A stretch of 7,366 bases of DNA from Candidatus Bathyarchaeota archaeon. Lineage in GTDB: Archaea; Thermoproteota; Bathyarchaeia; Bathyarchaeales; Bathycorpusculaceae. The stretch lies in NCBI GenBank assembly GCA_016649625.1, contig JAENXI010000035.1:1-7366 (forward strand), given 5' to 3'. The number at the start of each line of letters is the position of its first letter. Within the stretch, counting starts at the first letter, position 1. A program made the position numbers and the translations under genes. The notes under the pieces are model-generated. The model had not been told where the DNA came from and searched no databases. It was given only the letters and a program-made list of their open reading frames with translations. Positions 1 through 5,333 of this stretch are shown piece by piece.

Positions 1-1
1 T

Positions 2-580
2 TTTTATGGTTACTCAGTTTGGTTTGTTATCTACGGAATTATGGGGGGATTAATTGGATATTTTTACTCGGCACCACCGCTAAAATTTTCATATAGGGGA
101 TTAGGAGAGTTAGTAAGCATATTTTCTATTGGCTTTGTGATACCTGGAATGGGATCACTTGTAGCTTATGGTTCATTAATTCAATCGTTGGCTCTTTTTG
201 TTTTTCCATTGAGTTGCTATGGCCTTTTTTTCATACTCACAGTTGAAATGCCAGATCTGGAAAGTGATAAAATCGCAAAAAAAAACAATATGATAGTTAA
301 ATGGGGTAGGAAAACAGGACATATTCTAATTTCAATATCAACAGCTCTTGCAACATTATCTATTTTAGTCTTAGAAATATCGGGATTAATTGAAATCTAT
401 CTTACAATGGGACTTTTTACAATTATTTCTTTAATTCCTTTTTTTGCAGCCTTAAGGGGTTTGATAAAAAATAATGATGAAAGAAAATCCTTAGATCAGC
501 AAGTTAAGCTCAATATGATCTCAATTATTTCTTTTATCTTAGTAATTGATGTCATTATGGCAAGCAAAATACTATTTTAA
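2..580 (+). CDS. UbiA-family polyprenyltransferase, C-terminal part (5' end outside window)
   Basis: Integral membrane prenyltransferase that would transfer a polyprenyl chain to an acceptor, such as a quinone ring precursor or a polar lipid intermediate. The frame is open to the left edge, so the gene starts upstream; 192 codons are visible, and the first internal ATG (41) is not the true start. Seen: the family signature YSAPPLKFSYRGLGEL (codons of 62-109), then the second aspartate-rich motif PDLESD (about 251-268) with D-x3-D, followed by basic residues and WGRKTG, as in MenA/UbiA-like enzymes where these aspartates bind Mg-diphosphate. About five hydrophobic helices surround them. The first Asp-rich motif (NDxxD type) must lie upstream of the window. 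The family is secure; the substrate cannot be told from this half. A menaquinone- or lipid-related role is inference. No clear terminator follows the stop. Confidence 0.88.
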   Translation, partial: FYGYSVWFVIYGIMGGLIGYFYSAPPLKFSYRGLGELVSIFSIGFVIPGMGSLVAYGSLIQSLALFVFPLSCYGLFFILTVEMPDLESDKIAKKNNMIVKWGRKTGHILISISTALATLSILVLEISGLIEIYLTMGLFTIISLIPFFAALRGLIKNNDERKSLDQQVKLNMISIISFILVIDVIMASKILF

Positions 581-754
581 GAAATCAAAATTCAAATTTA
601 AGATTCAACATTAAATCTAAAAATGTTTACGACTAGGTTTTGATTTGATGTCCTTTACATAAGGTCATACAGTTTTGAGTTTCATTTTGTAGAGTTGCTC
701 TTTACTATAATCTTTAGCTTGAAAATTCTTAGATAATTACAAAAACCGATTGTT

Positions 755-1324
755 TCAATTGTTTTCTAAAGGAAAAATTTCCAGTCCAGCTTCCTTTGCA
801 ACATCTAAAGAATCACCAGTTTGCAAAGACAAAACAGTTTTAACTACTCCATTATAGTCCTCAATGAGTTGGTGCATGACTGTTTGAGCACCAGCATTAA
901 TACCTCCAGAAGTAACTACCAACACTGATTCAATTCCCCCAAGATCACCAATTCTTTCAACATGCCTCTTGATTGAGGCGCTTGGAGAACCACCATAAAC
1001 AGGAGACCCCAAAACCAAAAGAGAATACTTGGACAAATCTGTGGGAGCCTGATCACTTGCAGTTGTTATCTCAACTCTCCACCCATTATCCACAAGACCA
1101 TCTCCAAATGCGAAAGTCATATCCTCGTTGAAAGATGATAAGCCTGGATGATAAATAACAAGAGCAGTTTGAGAACCATTTGGGTTTAAAACTTTAAGTT
1201 CACTGGCAAAATCACTATTTGCTTTGATTAGAACAAAAATTGAAGCACTAGCCACAATCAAAACAACTATGATAATACTAATTAGCAACATTTGTTTCCA
1301 CTTCTTTTCTGGCCAGAACTTCAT
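755..1324 (-). CDS. Membrane-anchored flavodoxin-like domain protein
   Basis: A 189-residue protein with a basic N-terminus (MKFWPEKKWK), one hydrophobic helix at about residues 12-33, and a soluble flavodoxin-like domain from about residue 53. Seen: strand-loop ALVIYHPGLSS (54-64), where flavodoxins bind FMN phosphate, and LVLGSPVYGGSPSASIKRHV (103-122), which matches the flavodoxin G-x-P-x-Y-x-G loop next to the flavin ring. By the positive-inside rule the domain would face outside the cytoplasm. The phosphate loop lacks the classical T-x-T-G-x-T pattern, so flavin binding is uncertain; an electron-transfer role is inferred only from fold. The ATG at 1324 is preceded by AGGTG at 1336-1340 (11-base spacer) and a TATA-like box, which supports this start. 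It stands alone on the minus strand, convergent with the prenyltransferase. Confidence 0.8.
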   Translation of the reverse strand: MKFWPEKKWKQMLLISIIIVVLIVASASIFVLIKANSDFASELKVLNPNGSQTALVIYHPGLSSFNEDMTFAFGDGLVDNGWRVEITTASDQAPTDLSKYSLLVLGSPVYGGSPSASIKRHVERIGDLGGIESVLVVTSGGINAGAQTVMHQLIEDYNGVVKTVLSLQTGDSLDVAKEAGLEIFPLENN

Positions 1325-1367
1325 AAATTCAATAACACCTTTATAATGCTTAGCAAAATGCGTATTG

Positions 1368-1375
1368 TATATTAA
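1368..1375 (-). promoter_or_regulatory. Probable TATA box of the flavodoxin-like gene
   Basis: The minus strand reads TTAATATA here, about 45 bases upstream of the ATG at 1324. Transcription starting some 25 bases downstream would give a short leader containing the AGGTG ribosome site at 1336-1340. The spacing fits an archaeal promoter, but the region is AT-rich, so chance matches are possible. Confidence 0.4.
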
Positions 1376-1423
1376 TTAATTTTTCGTGTTAAACTGCTAA
1401 TTCTTGACTTCATTACATTCTAA

Positions 1424-1489
1424 AAAGAAATACTAGATTTTATTGAAGAAAAAGGAGAAGCGACAAAGTGGGATTTGCTGAAAATTCTG
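1424..1489 (+). pseudogene. Fragment of a winged-helix (wHTH) regulator
   Basis: Read from 1424, the plus strand encodes KEILDFIEEKGEATKWDLLK followed by IL. This resembles the first and second helices of archaeal winged-helix DNA-binding domains, where an I-E-E-x-G-E-A-T-K-W-D-L type segment precedes the recognition helix. A TAA lies just upstream (1421-1423), no start codon is present, and beyond 1489 the frame turns into low-complexity hydrophobic sequence, so this is a relic rather than a gene. The peptide pattern is directly visible; the family assignment is from memory of such proteins. It lies downstream of the small membrane-protein gene on the opposite strand. Confidence 0.5.
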
Positions 1490-1522
1490 GTTCTTTTTTA
1501 TTTAATTAATTTTCAGAGTTTT

Positions 1523-1711
1523 TTATTTATTTTCATTGTTTTTTGGAAGTAAAGCAGCTACTACTAAAATAAACGCCAAACCTATTCCAGCGAATAATAA
1601 AATAAGTGAAACATTATCTTCGCCACGCTCATTAAACAGAAAACTGAAAATAATCATTACGACAGATAAAATAACAATTCCAACTGAACTGACAACTGAG
1701 TTTTTGCCCAT
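1523..1711 (-). CDS. Small two-helix membrane protein, unknown function
   Basis: A 62-residue protein with hydrophobic helices at about residues 6-26 and 34-55, a short charged loop (NERGED) between them, and a polar tail (PKNNENK). I do not recognise a family. The ATG at 1711 is chosen over an upstream in-frame TTG at 1717 because GTGAT, complementary to the 16S rRNA 3' end, lies five bases before the ATG. A well-formed TATA box sits about 35 bases upstream, so the gene has a complete promoter, leader and start, which favours it over the opposite-strand reading frame of similar length. The hairpin-like two-helix topology would place both ends on the same side of the membrane. It has its own promoter and no partner gene; function is open. 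Confidence 0.65.
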   Translation of the reverse strand: MGKNSVVSSVGIVILSVVMIIFSFLFNERGEDNVSLILLFAGIGLAFILVVAALLPKNNENK

Positions 1712-1745
1712 AACCAATCACTACTAAGTAACTAAGATATTTCGC

Positions 1746-1753
1746 TATATAAA
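1746..1753 (-). promoter_or_regulatory. TATA box of the small membrane-protein gene
   Basis: The minus strand reads TTTATATA, a consensus archaeal TATA box. Its centre is about 39 bases upstream of the ATG at 1711. With initiation about 25 bases downstream (near 1725), the leader would be about 14 bases and would include the GTGAT ribosome site. Confidence 0.6.
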
Positions 1754-1790
1754 ACCAAGTATTAGAACAACACTTGACTACTCATTTTAG

Positions 1791-2036
1791 TATCTTATTT
1801 ACGAGAAAAAATCTAATTCGTTTTCAGCATACAAAACCAGGTTTAATCTTATTGATTTTTGGAGGAAAACTTTGATTGAATCATCCAGAGTAACAGACAT
1901 ACCCACAGGATAGAGAATCTGGTTCAAAAGAATATTTAACATCATTATGGTTAAATGAACTATAGAAAAACCATTTTTAGAAACAACGATAACAAATCTT
2001 GGACGATTAGATTTTCCAACAAGGCTTAAATGTTAA
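1791..2036 (+). pseudogene. Decayed ORF with two in-frame stops; C-terminus resembles condensation-domain/acyltransferase-like proteins
   Basis: One plus-strand frame reads as protein-like sequence across 81 sense or stop codons, interrupted by TAG at 1911-1913 and TGA at 1956-1958 and ending in TAA at 2034-2036. Segments include FSAYKTRFNLIDFWRKTLIE, SSRVTDIPTG, RIWFKRIFNIIMVK and KPFLETTITNLGRLDFPTR. The last recalls the strand near the end of NRPS-condensation-like acyltransferases (S-N-x-G-x-x-D-x-P type); that match is from memory and tentative. The frame is preceded by TAG (1788-1790) and has no ATG start. A GGAGG at 1861-1865 lies six bases before an in-frame TTG (1872), which would make only a 13-residue peptide and may be chance. 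Likely an eroded gene end. Confidence 0.4.
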
Positions 2037-2061
2037 AAAAAATAATTGAGATTGATAACAA

Positions 2062-2065
2062 GAGG
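2062..2065 (+). promoter_or_regulatory. Shine-Dalgarno site fixing the start of the SnoaL-like gene
   Basis: GAGG lies seven bases upstream of the ATG at 2073, which favours that start over an in-frame TTG at 2046 that lies upstream of this site and has no similar motif. Confidence 0.6.
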
Positions 2066-2072
2066 ATTTTTT

Positions 2073-2513
2073 ATGACATTGGAAGAGAATATGGCAGTTG
2101 TTCATAGATTGGCTGAAGCTATTAATGAAAAAGACTTGACAGCACTTGATGATATAATGGCACCTGACTTTGTTGATCTTGATCAGAAATTGAGAGGTGT
2201 GGAAAGTTTCAAGAAATATGAGTCTATGTTTCTACAGGGATTCCCCGATATGCATCTTACAATCAAAGACATAATTGCCAAAGGAGATAGGGTTTGGATT
2301 CGCTCTGAAATCACAGCAACCCATAAAGGCGAATTTCGTGGAATACCCCCCACGGGAAATAAGGTTACATTTAAGAATTTCATGATCTGGCGAATCATTA
2401 ACGGCAAGATCGCAGAAAGAGAATCACAGGTGTGGGACTTCATAGATTTCTATAAACAACTAGGTATCATCAAATACACAGAAACAGGAAAGAAACTATT
2501 CCCCGAAAAATAA
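2073..2513 (+). CDS. SnoaL-like / ester-cyclase-type protein (NTF2-like fold)
   Basis: A 146-residue single-domain protein of the cone-shaped alpha+beta NTF2-like fold. Seen: N-terminal helices (MAVVHRLAEAINEKD), the FPD motif at 57-59, then GEFRGIPPTGNKV (86-98) and WRIINGKIAE (106-115), ending with VWDFIDFYKQLGI. The G-x-F-x-G-I-P-P-T-G strand followed by R-I-x-x-G-K-I-x-E is typical of proteins annotated as ester cyclase or SnoaL-like polyketide cyclase. Most members with this label have no proven substrate, so cyclase activity should not be assumed. Length is normal for the family. A weak TATA-like TTAAAT lies near 2026-2031. The gene is alone on this strand and follows directly on the decayed ORF ending at 2036; no shared function is evident. 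Confidence 0.85.
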   Translation: MTLEENMAVVHRLAEAINEKDLTALDDIMAPDFVDLDQKLRGVESFKKYESMFLQGFPDMHLTIKDIIAKGDRVWIRSEITATHKGEFRGIPPTGNKVTFKNFMIWRIINGKIAERESQVWDFIDFYKQLGIIKYTETGKKLFPEK

Positions 2514-2740
2514 TGCATTGATAGAATTTATTCCCAAACCCAAAGCAAACATCTAACCCAAATATGTCTGATACGTAATCCCTGACTTCATTATACCCAC
2601 AACTCCAAACATACAGACAAAAAAGGGAATTGGTTGACTGGAAAAGGATTATTGCGGTTATCGAGGATCTATAATAAAACAAAACTCAAAATGTTTTACT
2701 GATTATTAAACTTAAAGACCTCATTTTCTATTGTAACACA
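2514..2740. other. Spacer with no supported gene
   Basis: Between the SnoaL-like gene and the relic at 2741 I see no RNA gene, repeat or promoter that stands out. An open minus-strand frame covers much of it (2470-2682), but it runs into the end of the SnoaL-like gene in antisense, has no ribosome site, and its Cys/Phe-rich composition looks like a shadow. Confidence 0.4.
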
Positions 2741-2905
2741 TTAAGTAGGAGTCCAACTCATTTTTTCAATATCTAGATTAAACACAAAAGTTTTCAAACT
2801 TAAATCCAGTTCAATTATTAACATACTGGCCAGATTGTATAAGTCTTCAACTCTTTTTCTAAATACTACAAAAACAGGATGTTTAGTGGTACTACTGGAA
2901 TGGCA
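2741..2905 (-). pseudogene. Protein-like open frame without start, downstream of the ASCH gene
   Basis: On the minus strand, in the same frame as the ASCH gene and after its TGA, a stop-free frame reads HPVFVVFRKRVEDLYNLASM, then IIELDLSLKTFVFNLDIEKM and SWTPT before TAA at 2741-2743. Charge and hydrophobic spacing look like real protein. There is no ATG, GTG or TTG until the internal ATG at 2824, which would leave only 27 residues and has no ribosome site. I do not recognise the family. It may be a relic of a gene, or the eroded end of something once fused to or following the ASCH gene. The opposite strand has an overlapping open frame that seems to be its shadow. Confidence 0.28.
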
Positions 2906-2920
2906 GAAAAATAAAAAAAA
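2906..2920 (-). terminator. Poly-T terminator of the ASCH gene
   Basis: Immediately after the TGA, the minus strand reads eight T, A, then five T and C. Archaeal RNA polymerase commonly terminates at such T-rich tracts without a hairpin. Confidence 0.55.
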
Positions 2921-3238
2921 TCATTTTTTCAGTTCAATCTCAAATTCGTGGATCCACAGAAACTTGGTGGGATCCCAAGGACCAATATTTTTTTCCCAGT
3001 ACGCCTTGAATTCGCCTAAACCGCTAAACCCTTCCCTGTGAGACTCATCAACTGTAAACTCTCCGAGAAACTTCCTGTAAACCTTTGTTATCCTAAGATA
3101 TTTTCCTGTCAGCTTGGAGTAGTCTTTGTTAGCCATCAGATTTGTTACGTCTCCAACTTCATAGAGCTTCTTTTGCCTTGCAGTCATAGTTTTCTTACCT
3201 GCGAGAATTATGTCAATAAGTTCCTTTTTGAACAACAA
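2921..3238 (-). CDS. ASCH-domain protein (PUA-like fold)
   Basis: A 105-residue protein made of a single ASCH domain, a beta-barrel related to PUA domains and thought to bind RNA or modified nucleotides. Seen: LFKKELIDIILAGKKTMTAR (2-21) with the family G-x-K-x-x-T-x-R signature, YEVGD (26-30), the strand GKYLRITKVYRKFLGEF (45-61), and DESHREGFSGLGEFKAYW (64-81), followed by FLWIHEFEIEL, the closing strand. Small archaeal ASCH proteins often look just like this. There is no ATG near the N-terminus: two adjacent TTG codons (3236-3238 and 3233-3235) are candidates. AGGT lies 4 bases before the first and 7 before the second, so the second is slightly better spaced and would shorten the protein by one residue. 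A possible TATA element (CTTAAAAT, minus strand, 3272-3279) lies upstream. Substrate and partner are unknown. Confidence 0.85.
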   Translation of the reverse strand: MLFKKELIDIILAGKKTMTARQKKLYEVGDVTNLMANKDYSKLTGKYLRITKVYRKFLGEFTVDESHREGFSGLGEFKAYWEKNIGPWDPTKFLWIHEFEIELKK

Positions 3239-3294
3239 ACAAACCTACTCTCCCGTTTACAATGAAACACAATTTTAAGGTCTTAAAAGGTTAA

Positions 3295-3414
3295 CTCGAC
3301 CAGAACCAGAAAATTATCATTAATTACGCAAATCTTGAAAAGAACGAGGAAACACCAGAAATTTCAGAGAAAGAGTTCAAGAAAGAGAAAACAGCAATCC
3401 AAGGAAAACTTTAA
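3295..3414 (+). pseudogene. Relic reading frame, family unknown
   Basis: Following TAA at 3292-3294, the plus strand encodes LDQNQKIIINYANLEKNEET, then PEISEKEFKKEKTAIQGKL and TAA at 3412-3414. The Lys/Glu-rich, helix-prone composition looks like a real protein end. Upstream, the same frame begins with ATG at 3262 (MKHNFKVLKG) but is cut by the TAA at codon 11, and no ribosome site precedes that ATG. It overlaps the likely promoter of the divergent ASCH gene. I cannot name a family. Chance is possible given only 39 codons. Confidence 0.28.
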
Positions 3415-3560
3415 CATTGTAACTATAAAAAACGTATGTTAATATTGGCTATAAACACTTTTATAGAAAATTTAAAAAAAAATATAAAAATTATATAATA
3501 GAGTTAAAAGCCAAAAAACAATAAACGCACTTTATCAGCTATATAAAATTTTCCGAATAA

Positions 3561-3706
3561 ACACGAAAAAAGGAAGAAAAACTAAGAAGAACTGGGTTAT
3601 TTAAAGCAGAGGGAAATGAAGTTAAGTACATAATTTACCAAAAATCCAACAATCAGAAAGTCTAAAGGTCATACAAATAGCAAACAGAGTAATAAGAAAA
3701 CAATGA
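3561..3706 (+). pseudogene. Frameshifted small gene relic, family unknown
   Basis: From 3561 the frame encodes KLRRTGLFKAEGNEVKYIIY followed by QKSNNQ, then hits TAA at 3663-3665. In a second frame, from 3656, the sequence continues as ESLKVIQIANRVIRKQ and ends in TGA at 3704-3706. Restoring one base near 3655 joins both halves into one continuous protein-like sequence, so a one-base deletion is the simplest reading. No start codon is present (TAA at 3558-3560 precedes it). The 3421-3560 stretch before it is very AT-rich, with no supported feature. The second half overlaps the terminator of the convergent gene. I do not recognise the protein. Confidence 0.38.
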
Positions 3707-3711
3707 AAAAA
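3697..3711 (-). terminator. Poly-T terminator of the zinc-ribbon/UDG-like gene
   Basis: The minus strand, five bases after the TAA at 3716-3718, reads six T, CATTG, four T. This is a typical T-rich archaeal stop signal without a clear stem. Confidence 0.4.
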
Positions 3712-3715
3712 TATG

Positions 3716-4699
3716 TTATAAACAACATTGGGTTATTGCAGATCTAAGTTTCTTTTTCCGCAATTCTTTTGATTCTCCGCTTACCATAGCATTTGGCTGA
3801 TAAATCCAATTTGATCCACGAGCATATTTTCCTTCCAATAAATTACTGAGACCTTTACCAATTATCCAAACACAAGTTGGATCAATGTCTAAATCATCTA
3901 TCATCGGTCTAACATACCTATCCCAAGACATTGGAACAATTTTCTTCACAACCTTATTTGGCAGTCTCTTTTTTACAACTTCAGTTGGATAACTTTTCTT
4001 GTTTCCCATATAGCATGCGTGTACTGAAGCGTCAAGAAGCCAGATTCCTTGTTTCTTAACTGTGTTTAACACGTTGGTTCTGTACTTTAACCTAGTCATA
4101 TAGTTACGCTGATGTTTTAATCCAATTAGATCTGCAAATAAATCGATGTATTGTTTGGTGCCAGGATTGTTTTTGATCCTATTTGGGAAGTCCAAAATAT
4201 TAGATTCTCCATATCCTAAACAGTAAACCAGTTTTACAAAACCAAGAGACCCGTTCGTAGGATATATTGAAGGCAATCTCTCGGGAATAATCCTAACTTT
4301 TAGTTCCTCTGCACTTGTTCTAACATGTGATTCAGCAACAAGAGCAAACTTGACATTTTTAGGTTTCCAAAACCATCGATACTCTTCCACAGCTAACGCA
4401 GTCTCAACTGGTTCAGGATCTTCACCCGCATTTTTTAGTATTCGAGAACCGATTTGGTGAGCTACAATTAGTTTCTTTTTGTGGTTTTCAGGTAAATAGA
4501 CATTTTTAAAATCAACTTCGAGATTAATATTCAAAACAACGGTTTCAGGATTTGCTGGACGGAGATAATATGGATCTATTTTAGATTTATCAATTAAACA
4601 AGTACCACATTTAGGACAGAACATGCTTTTGTTTCGTTCTTCTAATGAGTAATCAATTTCACATTTTCGACAAAAATAATTCTTTGACAAAAGAAACAA
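3716..4699 (-). CDS. Zinc-ribbon protein with a uracil-DNA-glycosylase-like body, function unknown
   Basis: Up to 327 residues. Seen: an N-terminal zinc ribbon with C10-x2-C13 and C28-x2-C31 (an extra Cys at 34), then a globular region. Landmarks in order are VEEYRWFWKPKNVKFALVAE (104-123) plus SHV, GFVKLVYCLGYGE (153-165), GIWLLDASVHACY (218-230), MSWDRYVRPMIDD (257-269), CVWIIGKGLSNLL (276-288) and WIYQPNAMVS (298-307). This order recalls the UDG superfamily: a first catalytic loop after a core strand, a middle strand with a polar turn, a G-K-x-x strand, and a closing loop where UDGs have H-P-S. Classical catalytic residues are not obvious, so glycosylase activity is not claimed. The frame is closed by TAG two codons upstream of the TTG at 4699; a second TTG at 4690 has AGGGT nine bases before it. 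TATA-like ATTAAATAG near 4730-4738 would put transcription close to 4699, so a leaderless mRNA is possible. Confidence 0.7.
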   Translation of the reverse strand: MFLLSKNYFCRKCEIDYSLEERNKSMFCPKCGTCLIDKSKIDPYYLRPANPETVVLNINLEVDFKNVYLPENHKKKLIVAHQIGSRILKNAGEDPEPVETALAVEEYRWFWKPKNVKFALVAESHVRTSAEELKVRIIPERLPSIYPTNGSLGFVKLVYCLGYGESNILDFPNRIKNNPGTKQYIDLFADLIGLKHQRNYMTRLKYRTNVLNTVKKQGIWLLDASVHACYMGNKKSYPTEVVKKRLPNKVVKKIVPMSWDRYVRPMIDDLDIDPTCVWIIGKGLSNLLEGKYARGSNWIYQPNAMVSGESKELRKKKLRSAITQCCL

Positions 4700-4739
4700 A
4701 CCCTACTGTTAGTATTATCTGAATTTTCTCTATTTAATT

Positions 4740-4900
4740 TAATAAAGATAATTGCATAAAATTCAATTCGACCCTAAACTTCTAAGGACCCTTTAGAATT
4801 TTGCATTATGTTTCATGTTTAGGTTTTTAATCGGATTTTTTGTTGGATGTTGTTGAGTTCCAAAGCAATTGAGTTCTGGAGTCTTGGAGTACTTCAAAAA
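4740..4900. other. Divergent promoter spacer with short repeats
   Basis: Lies between the minus-strand UDG-like gene and the plus-strand Cys/His gene. It holds a 7-base inverted repeat (CCTAAAC at 4773-4779, GTTTAGG at 4817-4823), an imperfect inverted repeat (4754-4764 with 4796-4804), and two copies of TTGAGTTC (4853-4860, 4869-4876); a third copy is at the start codon, 4947-4954. No coding relic was found. Confidence 0.35.
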
Positions 4901-4908
4901 TTTTAAAA
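4901..4908 (+). promoter_or_regulatory. Probable TATA box of the 74-residue gene
   Basis: TTTTAAAA centred about 42 bases before the TTG at 4947. Initiation near 4930 would leave a leader of about 17 bases that contains the GTGAT ribosome site. Confidence 0.4.
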
Positions 4909-4936
4909 GCAGATCAGATTTAAATTATATTTAGAT

Positions 4937-4941
4937 GTGAT
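4937..4941 (+). promoter_or_regulatory. GTGAT ribosome site selecting a TTG start
   Basis: GTGAT, complementary to the archaeal 16S 3' end, lies five bases before the TTG at 4947. This is the same motif and spacing as at the small membrane-protein gene (ATG 1711), and it decides the start. Confidence 0.55.
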
Positions 4942-4946
4942 TTCGT

Positions 4947-5171
4947 TTGAGTTCTAATGAGAGTGGATATGTGGTTTTTGAGGATTTTGAGAAAGCTGTA
5001 GGTCCAAAAGTGCATAGTACAGATTGTTATTTGTATCGGAGATGGTTAGCTAATCCAACTACTACTACAACTTGGCATGGATCATATACAACTATTTCAG
5101 AAGCTCAGGATGTTTGTAATGAGTTATGTAGAGGAACAAATTTTGAATCAAGAAATCATAGTTGTATATAG
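4947..5171 (+). CDS. Small Cys/His-rich conserved-looking protein, unknown function
   Basis: A 74-residue soluble protein with a TTG start supported by GTGAT at 4937-4941. Seen: VHSTDCYLY (22-30) with H23-x3-C27, a Thr run before WHGSY (43-47), a helix EAQDVCNELCRG with C57 and C61, and a C-terminal HSC (H71, C73). The layout, with H-x3-C, then a W-H-G-x-Y turn, then a helix and a terminal H-x-C, resembles small uncharacterised archaeal proteins with V-H-x-x-x-C-x-Y motifs. Metal binding by the Cys and His residues is a reasonable inference but not shown. The gene stands alone; the glycoside-hydrolase relic follows directly after its stop and happens to be in the same frame. Confidence in coding is good because of the ribosome site, TATA box and composition. 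Confidence 0.65.
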   Translation: MSSNESGYVVFEDFEKAVGPKVHSTDCYLYRRWLANPTTTTTWHGSYTTISEAQDVCNELCRGTNFESRNHSCI

Positions 5172-5189
5172 ACGGAAACACTTTTTAAA

Positions 5190-5333
5190 ATGAAAATACC
5201 AATCTTCTGGTAACAACTTATAGACGAAACTGGCGCGTTTTCAATAAAAGAAAATCATTTTGGACTATTCGATGCTCAAAACAATCCTAAACCAGCCTCA
5301 GAGGCTTTAATTAATTTCACATCCAAGCCGTAA
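5190..5333 (+). pseudogene. C-terminal relic of a glycoside hydrolase
   Basis: The frame from ATG 5190 reads KIPIFW, an in-frame TAA (5211-5213), then QLIDETGAFSIKENHFGLFD, AQNNPKPASEALINFTSKP and TAA (5331-5333). The pattern F-W-Y-x-L-x-D-E ... E-N-H-F-G-L-x-x ... P-K-P-A-x-x-A-L is characteristic of the last strand and helix of (beta/alpha)8-barrel glycoside hydrolases; the TAA sits exactly where a Tyr codon (TAT/TAC) is expected, one base away. The catalytic core is absent: the upstream sequence is the unrelated 74-residue gene. This is a decayed 3' end, probably left by deletion. The exact GH family cannot be told from this piece. Confidence 0.65.

Noticed and set aside
1536..1727. Plus-strand open frame of 63 codons opposite the small membrane protein
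   Set aside because: It is antisense to a minus-strand gene that has a TATA box, a GTGAT site and membrane-helix pattern; its own composition looks like a shadow.
1872..1913. GGAGG plus TTG start giving a 13-residue peptide, possibly with a pyrrolysine TAG
   Set aside because: The frame contains a second, different stop (TGA) and no sign of pyrrolysine insertion elements; decay explains it better.
2470..2682. Minus-strand open frame of 70 codons
   Set aside because: Overlaps the end of the SnoaL-like gene in antisense, no ribosome site, Phe/Cys-rich shadow-like composition.
2744..3041. Long plus-strand open frame from 2744
   Set aside because: Antisense to the ASCH gene and to the protein-like minus frame at 2741-2905; no recognisable content and no good start.
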